The position numbers were made by a program, and so were the translations under genes. The notes beneath the pieces are model-generated. The model had not been told where the DNA came from. It saw only the letters and a program-made list of their open reading frames with translations, and did not search any database. A stretch of 64,000 nt of DNA. Origin: an uncultured Acetobacteraceae bacterium (GTDB taxonomy: Bacteria; Pseudomonadota; Alphaproteobacteria; Acetobacterales; Acetobacteraceae). Positions 9,057 to 15,671 of the stretch are shown here, piece by piece. How positions within the stretch are numbered: the first letter of the stretch is position 1; each line of letters starts with the position of its first letter. The stretch spans positions 25,039 through 89,038 of the forward strand of contig CAIXDS010000157.1 in the NCBI GenBank assembly GCA_903918195.1. The letters run 5' to 3'.

Positions 9057-9120
9057 TGGAGCGGCTACGGGAATCGAACCCGCCCGGCGTTGGGAACGCC
9101 AGTCCTCCAAAGGTCGCCGC
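9057..9120 (-). tRNA. tRNA-Gly(CCC)-like gene with shrunken D-arm
   Basis: The minus strand folds as a tRNA only 64 nt long. Acceptor GCGGCGA pairs with TAGCCGC (6 of 7 pairs), anticodon stem TGGCG/CGCCG carries loop TTCCCAA (anticodon CCC), then a T-arm CGGG-TTCGATT-CCCG, discriminator T and encoded CCA. G1-C72, C2-G71, U73 and C35-C36 are the known glycine identity elements. The D-arm is reduced to CCT-TTGG-AGG. It may be a degenerate phage tRNA or a functional minimal one. Confidence 0.5.
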
Positions 9121-9190
9121 AAATGTGAAGTAAATATGGGCGCGATTACTTCCGGTATTCGCGCCTTTTCTATGTTATCTGTCCGGTCAT

Positions 9191-9202
9191 TATGTTCTAA
9201 TG
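9191..9202 (+). repeat. Promoter-region repeat TATGTTCTAATG (copy 1)
   Basis: A near-identical 12-mer (TATGTTCTTATG) lies at 9971-9982. Both copies are 35-45 bp ahead of a start codon, in AT-rich spacers, suggesting a shared promoter element or regulator site. Confidence 0.4.
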
Positions 9203-9232
9203 CCGCATCAAGTAAGAACAGGACCAGATGCG

Positions 9233-9505
9233 ATGACGAAGTTCTTCGGCAACTCAGAAGCGGCCACTTTCCACGGCCTTGGCTGGGACGTGTGCGGCGA
9301 CAGCGCTTACTTCCACTCCGAGGCGCTGCAGCTCGGCATCAACATTTGCGCCAATGGCGAGCTGTCCATTCAGTCCGCGGCCGACAGCGGCCGTTGGAAG
9401 TGGGTCCATCAATCGGCCCACGAGACCGCGCTCCTCGCGATCTGCGCGGCTTCCGACTGGTTCTACGCCAAGACGGGCTGGGAACTGCTCTCCCGGCGTC
9501 CGTGA
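9233..9505 (+). CDS. Phage protein of unknown function
   Basis: 90 residues from MTKFFGNSEAATFHG; a start 33 nt upstream is also open, but this ATG follows GGACC. The sequence looks like a small α/β domain (LGINICANGELSIQSAAD, HETALLAICAASDWFYAKTG) without recognised family. The next gene follows after a 64-nt spacer. Confidence 0.55.
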   Translation: MTKFFGNSEAATFHGLGWDVCGDSAYFHSEALQLGINICANGELSIQSAADSGRWKWVHQSAHETALLAICAASDWFYAKTGWELLSRRP

Positions 9506-9569
9506 CCTCGGCGGCGCAGCCTCCGGGCTGCGCCCCTCCGCCTGGCACAATCCACACAGGAGCAGCGCA

Positions 9570-9875
9570 ATGCGCGCAGCAAATTCGAACCTACCCCCCG
9601 CCGCGCCTGGCAGCTCGTTCTATCCGGTGATGGGCGAATGGCACGATGGCACGGCGCTGTTCGTCATCCGCGTTAGCTATGGCGGATATTACGTGTGCTG
9701 GAAGCCGGAGCGCCATCAAGACGCGCTCGCCGCCTTCAAGCGGCTGCGCATCCGTCCCCGGCACATGGAGCTCAGCAGCATCACCGACGGCGGTCAGAAA
9801 TGGTCTGCCTCCGTCACATGGAAGGCCGGCGAGAAGCTCTATCCGCTGGCCGTCATTGAAGCGCTGCTCGACTGA
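9570..9875 (+). CDS. Phage protein of unknown function
   Basis: 101 residues beginning MRAANSNLPPAAPG, with AGGAG 8 nt before the ATG. β-rich core (GTALFVIRVSYGGYYVCWK). No recognised domain. Preceding gene in the same direction ends at 9505. Confidence 0.6.
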   Translation: MRAANSNLPPAAPGSSFYPVMGEWHDGTALFVIRVSYGGYYVCWKPERHQDALAAFKRLRIRPRHMELSSITDGGQKWSASVTWKAGEKLYPLAVIEALLD

Positions 9876-10016
9876 CTCCAGCGACGCCAGTTATCTAAAG
9901 ATGCGCGATAGAACAAAAAGCGCGAATACTTCAATTATTAAGATTATTCATATTGCTATACTATAGCCAATATGTTCTTATGTTGTATCGAAATCATCTA
10001 GTTCGGAACAGCGGCA
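9876..10016 (+). promoter_or_regulatory. AT-rich promoter region
   Basis: A sharply AT-rich stretch in a GC-rich phage. It holds a good -10 candidate TATACT (9957-9962) and the second copy of the TATGTTCTWATG motif (9971-9982), directly ahead of the gene at 10017 and the tightly packed genes behind it. Confidence 0.5.
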
Positions 10017-10439
10017 ATGACCAAGTCCTCGAAGTCCCCCCGGCGCGCCCGTAAGTCCTACGAAGATCGCACCGGCATGAACGCGCGGGCCGCCAACATT
10101 CTGGTCAAGGCCATGTATGGCAAGCAGGCCGAATTCACCGTCGACGACGACGGCAACCATATTCGGGTCTGGCAGCCGTCCGAGAGCAGCTCCTATTCCA
10201 ATGCCCAGCTGCGCAGCTGCCTGCAGAACCGGGTCGCGGTCGAAGCGGCCGAGCTGCTCGGCACGGTGCCCCCCTCCGCCATCAAGTATTGCGTGACCAA
10301 GGGCTGGCTGATTTCCCGCGGGACCCTCTACTTCGTCACCAGGAAGGCCTGCCTGGAGCTCGATCTTCCGGTTCGCTTCAAGGGCCTGCATGACGGCCGC
10401 AAGATTCCCTTCCTCGACGCCCCGGCGCGCAAGGCCTGA
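10017..10439 (+). CDS. Phage protein of unknown function
   Basis: 140 residues. A basic N-terminus (MTKSSKSPRRARKSYEDR) is followed by a compact domain (NARAANILVKAMYGKQ, SAIKYCVTKGWLISRGTLYFVT). The C-terminal part resembles a winged-helix-sized unit, but no family is recognised. First of a run of closely spaced genes continuing to 13.5 kb. Confidence 0.6.
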   Translation: MTKSSKSPRRARKSYEDRTGMNARAANILVKAMYGKQAEFTVDDDGNHIRVWQPSESSSYSNAQLRSCLQNRVAVEAAELLGTVPPSAIKYCVTKGWLISRGTLYFVTRKACLELDLPVRFKGLHDGRKIPFLDAPARKA

Positions 10440-10442
10440 GCC

Positions 10443-10691
10443 ATGGCCGCGCCCCGCCTTACCAAGACCCAGCAACTGCTCGGCCACATGCGCACCGGCC
10501 GTTGGGACCGTGCGCTGAGCCTGGCCAAGACCTTCCGCCGGCTCGGCCACCACCGCGACACCATCCGCCTCGCGCATGAGTGCCGCGTCTGGCCCGAGTT
10601 CTACCGGTCCCTTGGCAGGGACCCGGAAGCCGCCGTCGCCGCCGGCATCGCGGCGCTCATCCAACTCTATCCGAAGGAGACTCAGCTGTGA
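10443..10691 (+). CDS. Small helical phage protein
   Basis: 82 residues (MAAPRLTKTQQLLGHMRTG), 3 nt after the previous stop. Mostly helical, Arg/Leu-rich (RALSLAKTFRRLGHHRDTIR). No known family. Its stop overlaps the GTG start of the next gene. Confidence 0.6.
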   Translation: MAAPRLTKTQQLLGHMRTGRWDRALSLAKTFRRLGHHRDTIRLAHECRVWPEFYRSLGRDPEAAVAAGIAALIQLYPKETQL

Positions 10692-11047
10692 GTATCACCG
10701 CCGAATACGGGCCGGAGATCGGCCATTTCCTGACCGAACGCGGGGCTCTGTACAGCATCCGCGCGACCGGCGTGACGCTGATGAAGACCATCACCACGTC
10801 CGACTGGGTCGTGGCTCTGCGCAAAAAGCCGGAGGTTCCGCTGGCGACCTGGCTCAGCAACAAACGCAAGGCCATCGCCGCCCTGCCGGCCTGGCAGCTC
10901 GCCTGCGACCAGCTGCCGTCGATGGAGGAGCTGCAGGAGTGGGCCGCCGACGGCATCTGCGAGACGCCCACCGGCGACCGCGTCGAACCCGACGGCCACG
11001 GCCCGGACGGCGCGCCGTCCTGGCTGCTGCTCCTCGGTTTCATCTGA
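10688..11047 (+). CDS. Phage protein of unknown function
   Basis: 119 residues with a GTG start (VSITAEYGPEIGHFL) overlapping the preceding TGA as GTGA. AAGGAGA lies 7 nt upstream. Unrecognised; contains SDWVVALRKKPEVPLATWL and an acidic C-terminus. Confidence 0.6.
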   Translation: MSITAEYGPEIGHFLTERGALYSIRATGVTLMKTITTSDWVVALRKKPEVPLATWLSNKRKAIAALPAWQLACDQLPSMEELQEWAADGICETPTGDRVEPDGHGPDGAPSWLLLLGFI

Positions 11048-11058
11048 GGCGCGCGGCA

Positions 11059-11379
11059 ATGGCAAACGTGCGCAAGTTTCTCGACCTGTCCGTTGCCCAC
11101 CTGAACCGGGCAATGCGCGACTACCTCAATGCCTGCGCCGAACCGTTCAGCACCTTCGGTCTTTCGACGACCAGGCGGCCGACCGGCTGGTTCATGTACG
11201 CAACCGATGACCCGGCCTGCTACGACGACGAGCAGTTGCCGCCGCACATTCGGGCCATCTGCGCCTACGCGCGCGCGAACGGCTGCGAATACGTCCTGTT
11301 CGACTGCGATGCCGAATTGGACCCGAACCTGCCCGTGTTCGAAGACGAGGGCGAGGACGAAGACGAGGACGCGGAATGA
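11059..11379 (+). CDS. DUF5983-like phage protein
   Basis: 106 residues beginning MANVRKFLDLSVAHLN. The opening FLDLSVAHLNRAMRDYL followed by GWFMYATDD matches the pattern of DUF5983 proteins found on plasmids and phages. It ends in a polyacidic tail (EDEGEDEDEDAE). Function of the family is unknown. Its stop overlaps the next start (ATGA). Confidence 0.55.
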   Translation: MANVRKFLDLSVAHLNRAMRDYLNACAEPFSTFGLSTTRRPTGWFMYATDDPACYDDEQLPPHIRAICAYARANGCEYVLFDCDAELDPNLPVFEDEGEDEDEDAE

Positions 11380-11600
11380 TGGGAACCGCGCCCAGCCCCG
11401 CCTACGGCACCGGCCTGGCACCCTTCGCAAGTGAAGCCGAGGCCCGCGCTTTCCTGCTTTCGCAAGCCTTCGTGCAGATCACCCCGCCCTGCGGGCGGGT
11501 GTTCATGCCCGCCTTCCGCGCCGGCCGGGTGCAAATCGAGCCCGGCGCAGAAGGCGGGTGGCTGATCCTCCAAACCCTACATCAGGAGACGCAACCATGA
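11376..11600 (+). CDS. Small phage protein of unknown function
   Basis: 74 residues (MMGTAPSPAYGTGLAPF). Coupled by ATGA overlaps at both ends. A short domain with AEARAFLLSQAFVQI. No family recognised. Confidence 0.55.
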   Translation: MMGTAPSPAYGTGLAPFASEAEARAFLLSQAFVQITPPCGRVFMPAFRAGRVQIEPGAEGGWLILQTLHQETQP

Positions 11601-12010
11601 GTGCGTTTATCATATCAACAGAGACGATGCACCGGGTCGTATGGGCCTTGTCCCACGAAGCCCCCGACCTCTTTCCCGGCATCCTGCCTGCCGCCAGCTG
11701 CACCGAGATGGACCGCTTCGGCGTCGAACTCTATGCCCTGAACGCCGCGGCGATGAGCCAGCGCTACCACGAGCCCGTCGAAACCCCCGACTATCACTTC
11801 CGCCCCCTCGCTCGCCCGACGCTGCTTGAGCAATACAAAGCGCTCAGCTGCTACCTCTACCAATGCGCCGAAGGTGACGTGCCCAAGCGCCCCGCCTTCG
11901 AGCGCATGGTCGATGTGGCCGGCCGCCTCGCCCGTCAGATCGTCGGTGCGCTCCCGGAGTACCAGCGCGCCCCCTGGGACTGGCCCGAGCGCGCGGAGGC
12001 GGTGTCGTGA
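11597..12010 (+). CDS. Phage protein of unknown function
   Basis: 137 residues starting MSAFIISTETMHRVVWAL after AGGAGA; the frame is open further upstream but this ATG has the site. The N-terminal STETMHRVVWAL with later YKALSCYLYQCAEGD recurs in plasmid/phage proteins next to DUF3560 genes as I recall, but I cannot name a family with certainty. Confidence 0.6.
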   Translation: MSAFIISTETMHRVVWALSHEAPDLFPGILPAASCTEMDRFGVELYALNAAAMSQRYHEPVETPDYHFRPLARPTLLEQYKALSCYLYQCAEGDVPKRPAFERMVDVAGRLARQIVGALPEYQRAPWDWPERAEAVS

Positions 12011-12798
12011 ACAGCTACGAAGCCAGGCAAGCCGCCCGCAAGGCCCGCCTCGAGTCGCGCGCGGAACGCCTGCGCGCGGAAGCCCAGGCGAAGCTCGACG
12101 CCGGCAAACAGATGTTCAGCGTCATTCCCTTCGGTCAGCCGATCCTGGTCGGCCATCACAGCGAGCGCGCCGATCGCAACTACCGCAACCGCGCGCACAA
12201 CAAGCTGGGCGCCGGCTATGCCGCGCTGAAAGCCGCCGAAGCGGTCGAGCGCCAGGCCGACGCGGTCGGCAGCGGCGGCATCTCGTCCGACGACCCCGAC
12301 GCCACCGCCAAGCTGCGCCAGCAGCTGGCCAAGGCCGAGGCGTTCCAGGCCCGCATGGTCGCCGGCAACGCAGTGGTGCGGCGTCACAAGGCCGACCACG
12401 CCGCCGGCATCGTCGCGCTTACCAAGATCGGCTTCAGCGCCGACCAGGCGGCCAAGCTGTTCACTCCCGACTTCGCCGGCCGGCTCGGCTTCCCGTCCTA
12501 CGCGACCACGAACAACGCAGCGAACATCCGCCGCCTCAAGACGCGCATCGCCGCGCTTGAGACGGCCGCCCAGCGCACCACGCAGGAACGCACCCACCTG
12601 GGCGTGCGCATCGTCGAGAACGCCGAGGAGAACCGCCTGCAGCTGTTCTTCCCCGGCAAACCGTCCGAGCCCGTCCGGCGCGAACTCAAGTCCTTTGGGT
12701 TCCGCTGGTCTCCGCTGGCCGGCGCTTGGCAGCGCCAGCTCAGCAACGGCGCCGCCTGGGCGGCGGAGTGTGTGCTCAAGAAGCTGGAGGCCGCGTGA
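12007..12798 (+). CDS. DUF3560 domain protein
   Basis: 263 residues with a GTG start overlapping the previous stop. The layout fits DUF3560: a basic coiled N-terminus (MNSYEARQAARKARLESR), the motif PFGQPILVGHHSERADRNYRNR (35-56) and a C-terminal module (ENRLQLFFPGKPSEPVRRE, then FRWSPLAGAWQRQL) seen in these proteins. DUF3560 is common on alphaproteobacterial plasmids and phages and has no established activity. Confidence 0.8.
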   Translation: MNSYEARQAARKARLESRAERLRAEAQAKLDAGKQMFSVIPFGQPILVGHHSERADRNYRNRAHNKLGAGYAALKAAEAVERQADAVGSGGISSDDPDATAKLRQQLAKAEAFQARMVAGNAVVRRHKADHAAGIVALTKIGFSADQAAKLFTPDFAGRLGFPSYATTNNAANIRRLKTRIAALETAAQRTTQERTHLGVRIVENAEENRLQLFFPGKPSEPVRRELKSFGFRWSPLAGAWQRQLSNGAAWAAECVLKKLEAA

Positions 12799-13079
12799 TG
12801 GCCGACATCACCACCACGGGGGCGGCGCATGCCGCCCCCGGCACCGTTCTGAAGGAACCGTTGACGCAGGAGCTGCTGATGTTCGCCCTTGTCGGCGCGC
12901 TCGAATCCGGCCTCACCTGGGGGCGTCACGATGGGCCGCTGCGGGGCACCCCTGATTTCCTCGGCGCGTTCCCGCGGGCCCAGGCAATCGGCCTGACCGA
13001 TCGGCGGCTGATCTCGATGTTCTCCCATGGCTATCTCGACGCGCTGGAAGCAGCGGCGCGCACGGGAGGGCCGGCGTGA
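12798..13079 (+). CDS. Small phage protein of unknown function
   Basis: 93 residues (MADITTTGAAHAAPGTVL). Start overlaps the preceding TGA by one base, and its stop overlaps the next ATG. Single α-helical domain (LTQELLMFALVGALESGL). Unrecognised. Confidence 0.55.
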   Translation: MADITTTGAAHAAPGTVLKEPLTQELLMFALVGALESGLTWGRHDGPLRGTPDFLGAFPRAQAIGLTDRRLISMFSHGYLDALEAAARTGGPA

Positions 13080-13504
13080 TGGGCTGGACAATCTGTCGCG
13101 ATCGCCTCGACTGCCCGGTGCCGGAATTCCTGCGCCGCAGCTTCACCTTCGAACGGCCTGGCAAGGTGCAGGACGTGATCGACCTCGCGCTGGTTGGTTC
13201 GGTCTGGTACGCCGCCATCCGGGTCCGCTCCGCCGATCCCGCCGAAGGCCGCCTCTACATCACCCCGACGAATTTCACCGCCGGCGTCGTGATTCTCACC
13301 CGCGGCAGCCGCCGCGCCGGCTTCGGCTGGAAGGCCATAGGCGAGGACGAAGGACCCTGCGAAGGCAACTGCCCGGCGCCAATCCTCCGCCTGCTATCGC
13401 CGCTGGCCGCGAGTGGCAGTCAGCGGCGGGCCTGGGCGACGGCCTGGCGTGACCGCTGCGAGGCGTCCCTCGGCGCGACAGCCCTTTCGCCCACCCTTCT
13501 CTGA
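13076..13504 (+). CDS. DUF6927-like phage protein
   Basis: 142 residues (MMGWTICRDRLDCPVPEFL). The MGWT start, a central KVQDVIDLALVGSVWYAAIR strand region and a late WKAIGEDEGPCEGNCPA segment with two cysteines are what I recall for DUF6927. Function unknown. Coupled to the previous gene by ATGA. Confidence 0.5.
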   Translation: MMGWTICRDRLDCPVPEFLRRSFTFERPGKVQDVIDLALVGSVWYAAIRVRSADPAEGRLYITPTNFTAGVVILTRGSRRAGFGWKAIGEDEGPCEGNCPAPILRLLSPLAASGSQRRAWATAWRDRCEASLGATALSPTLL

Positions 13505-13560
13505 CAACGGCCCGGGCGCGGGGCTTGCCGCCGCGCCCGGGCCAACCGCCGGAGCTTCCC

Positions 13561-14445
13561 ATGTCCGAGCCCTCCCACGCGATCGTGCGTGAGCTGCCGC
13601 TTGCGTGCATCACCCCTGACCCCGACCAGCCGCGCAAGAGTTTCGATCCCGCGACGCTGCATGAGCTGGCCGCCTCGATCCGCGAAAACGGCCTGCTGCA
13701 GCCGATCACCGTCCGCCAGGCCGGCCCGGATCGCTACGTCGTGGTCGCCGGCGAGCGCCGCTTCCGCGCCCACCAGCTGCTTGCCGCTCCCAGCATCCGC
13801 GCTCTCGTGACCGCGCCCGCCACTGTCGCCGAGGTGCGGGTCCAGCAGATCATCGAGAACGACCAGCGCGAGAACGTCTCGCCGCTGGAGCAAGCCCGCT
13901 CCTACCAGGAGCTCATGGACGCCGCAGGATGGAGCGTCGAGGACCTGGCCCGCCGCATCGGCAAACCGTCCCACCGCATCCGCGAACGCACCGTCCTGCT
14001 CTGCCTGCGGCCGGACTATCAGGCGCTGCTGGCCAGCGGCAACCTCAAGCCCAGCGAGGCAACCGAACTCTCCCGGCTGAGCGAACGCGGCCAGGACACC
14101 CTGTTCCGGGCGATCCGCCGCGGCCAGTGCGCGACCTACAACGACCTCCGCGCCGCCGCCAACGCCCTGGTCGCCGCCGAGGCGCAGAGCTCGCTGGTGG
14201 CGGAGCCACCGCCCATCAGCGCCTCTGACCACCGTGCCGCCCGCGCTTTCGAAACCCGGGTGGAACAGCTCGCCGCCCTGCTCTGCGAGTCCATCCGCGA
14301 CAACCAGATGGTCTGTGTCCGCAAGGCGAACCCGCATCGCGCCGGCCCACTCGCCGACCTGCTGGCGGCGATGCAGAAGGACCTGCGCCGGATCGAGGTA
14401 TCCCTGCGTGAAACCGCCATCCAGGCCGAACTGCTGTCCGCCTGA
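13561..14445 (+). CDS. ParB/RepB/Spo0J family protein
   Basis: 294 residues from MSEPSHAIVRELPL, chosen because GGAG precedes it. N-terminal ParB domain: CITPDPDQPRKSFD, LAASIRENGLLQPITV and the arginine-rich GERRFRAHQLL. An HTH region follows (QELMDAAGWSVEDLARRIGK then IRERTVLLCL). Could serve phage DNA maintenance or gene control. No ParA is adjacent, so classic partition is not implied. Confidence 0.8.
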   Translation: MSEPSHAIVRELPLACITPDPDQPRKSFDPATLHELAASIRENGLLQPITVRQAGPDRYVVVAGERRFRAHQLLAAPSIRALVTAPATVAEVRVQQIIENDQRENVSPLEQARSYQELMDAAGWSVEDLARRIGKPSHRIRERTVLLCLRPDYQALLASGNLKPSEATELSRLSERGQDTLFRAIRRGQCATYNDLRAAANALVAAEAQSSLVAEPPPISASDHRAARAFETRVEQLAALLCESIRDNQMVCVRKANPHRAGPLADLLAAMQKDLRRIEVSLRETAIQAELLSA

Positions 14446-14461
14446 GCGAAGGATAAATCCA

Positions 14462-14641
14462 ATGACCACCACCGAGACAAATCTCCGCGCCCTCTGGACA
14501 TCCCGCGGCATATCCCCGGCAGAACAGGATCGCTTGATTGCTGAAATCACCGCAAAGACCCAGCCCGGCACCACCATCGGTCCTTTCAAACTTGGGGGCA
14601 TTCCCCAGACTCCCCCCCTCCCCAATTCTGCGCCGTCGTAA
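14462..14641 (+). CDS. Small phage protein
   Basis: 59 residues (MTTTETNLRALWTSRGISPA), AAGGA 8 nt upstream, 16 nt behind the ParB gene. Helical N-terminus then a Pro-rich tail. Unrecognised. Followed by 136 bp with no gene before the convergent NusG-like gene ends. Confidence 0.5.
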   Translation: MTTTETNLRALWTSRGISPAEQDRLIAEITAKTQPGTTIGPFKLGGIPQTPPLPNSAPS

Positions 14642-14777
14642 ACTTCACTTGCATACGGTCTACAGGGATCGTTTTTGCCATCTTTACACCCCCATACCCT
14701 CCGCGGCGTTGCCTGGCTCCCGCTTCGCCGCGGGAGAGGCGACCCTTGGTCGCGCTGCTGGCGCCGTGCCAGCTTCA

Positions 14778-15320
14778 TCAGGCCGTTCGCACATCGTCGC
14801 TCGACAGCGTCACCCGCGTCGGACGTCCGAACAACCCGAGCAACACCTCGACGCGCCCCGGCGCCGGCAACGCCATCACCTCACCAGCGAATGACATCAG
14901 CGGGCCGCTCGTGATCACCACCCGCTCGCCGGGTCTCAAGGTGCCGCCAGGCGCGTTCGCAGGCTTGATCTCGCACAGCCTGATGAACGCCTCGACTATG
15001 TCGGTGGCCAGCGGGATCGGCCGATACGCCGGCGTCGAGATCAGCCGCACCACCGCATCGACGAAATACAGCGGCGCCCACTGGTCCGGCACCGCGTTGA
15101 ACTGCACGAGCACATAGCCGGGAAACAGCAGCTCACGGACAATCTCGTGCCGCGTGTTCCGCACCGTCCGGCGCCCGATCCAGACGCGGTATCCGCCCGG
15201 CAGCGTACGGCCTGACGCGGTCCTGCCGGCTGCGATCTGGCGCCCGACGAAATCGTCACGCCCAGGTTTGACATGGAGAACGTGCCAGCGGAGCGCCGTA
15301 CTAGCCTCCGCACTCGGCAT
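14778..15320 (-). CDS. Phage-encoded NusG/RfaH-family transcription factor
   Basis: 180 residues from MPSAEASTALRWHVL; ATGs at 15395 and upstream are also open. NGN domain: RWHVLHVKPGRDDFVGRQI, LLFPGYVLVQF and VDAVVRLI (11-95). KOW domain near 128-165: RPGERVVITSGPLMSFAG. This is the architecture of NusG paralogues such as RfaH that bind RNA polymerase and alter pausing or termination. Last gene of the leftward early block, after a 350-bp spacer. By position it could act as an antiterminator for phage transcription; that is inference. Confidence 0.8.
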   Translation of the reverse strand: MPSAEASTALRWHVLHVKPGRDDFVGRQIAAGRTASGRTLPGGYRVWIGRRTVRNTRHEIVRELLFPGYVLVQFNAVPDQWAPLYFVDAVVRLISTPAYRPIPLATDIVEAFIRLCEIKPANAPGGTLRPGERVVITSGPLMSFAGEVMALPAPGRVEVLLGLFGRPTRVTLSSDDVRTA

Positions 15321-15450
15321 GGTTTCATCACCATGGCCAGAGCGCGTCGTCGGCCTAACCGCTAGGCGAGTTGTTACCGAGTCGTCAATAGCCATTGCGA
15401 CAGACATCACACGGCTTCACGACACAAGTCGGGCAGCGGGGCTTTGCAAC

Positions 15451-15670
15451 TCTCGCAGGTTCTCGCAGCTTTTCTCACAGCTTAACCCCTTATTCCTATT
15501 CCTATATTCCCAAAGCCGTGAGCTTGTGAGACCTGTGAGAGAGGTTTCCCCTATGGGCGGAATCGCTCCATAGGGGAAATCGCCGTTTTGGTCTCGCAGG
15601 TCTCACAAGCAGCAATTCCGCCACTTTGCGGTCTCGCAGCTCGTCTCGCAGGTTCTCGCAGCTCTCGCGG
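15451..15670. repeat. TCTCGCAG octamer array
   Basis: Six exact TCTCGCAG copies on the + strand at 15451, 15461, 15592, 15632, 15644 and 15654, with variants TCTCACAG (15473), TCTCACAA (15601) and TCTCGCGG (15663). Inverted forms CTGTGAGA (15533) and TTGTGAGA (15524) also occur. Lies between helicase and NusG-like genes, with no gene of its own from 15321 to 15671. Candidates: replication iterons or regulator sites. Confidence 0.7.
15545..15579. repeat. Perfect 12-bp inverted repeat (11-nt loop)
   Basis: Arms TTTCCCCTATGG (15545-15556) and CCATAGGGGAAA (15568-15579) inside the octamer array. No T-run on either side, so it is unlikely to be a plain intrinsic terminator. Could be an operator or origin structure. 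Confidence 0.75.
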
Positions 15671-15671
15671 C

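Noticed and set aside
15545..15579. Rho-independent terminator
   Set aside because: Strong stem but no T-run on either strand.
15451..15670. CRISPR array
   Set aside because: Repeats are 8 bp with irregular spacing; no 20-40 bp repeats or cas genes.
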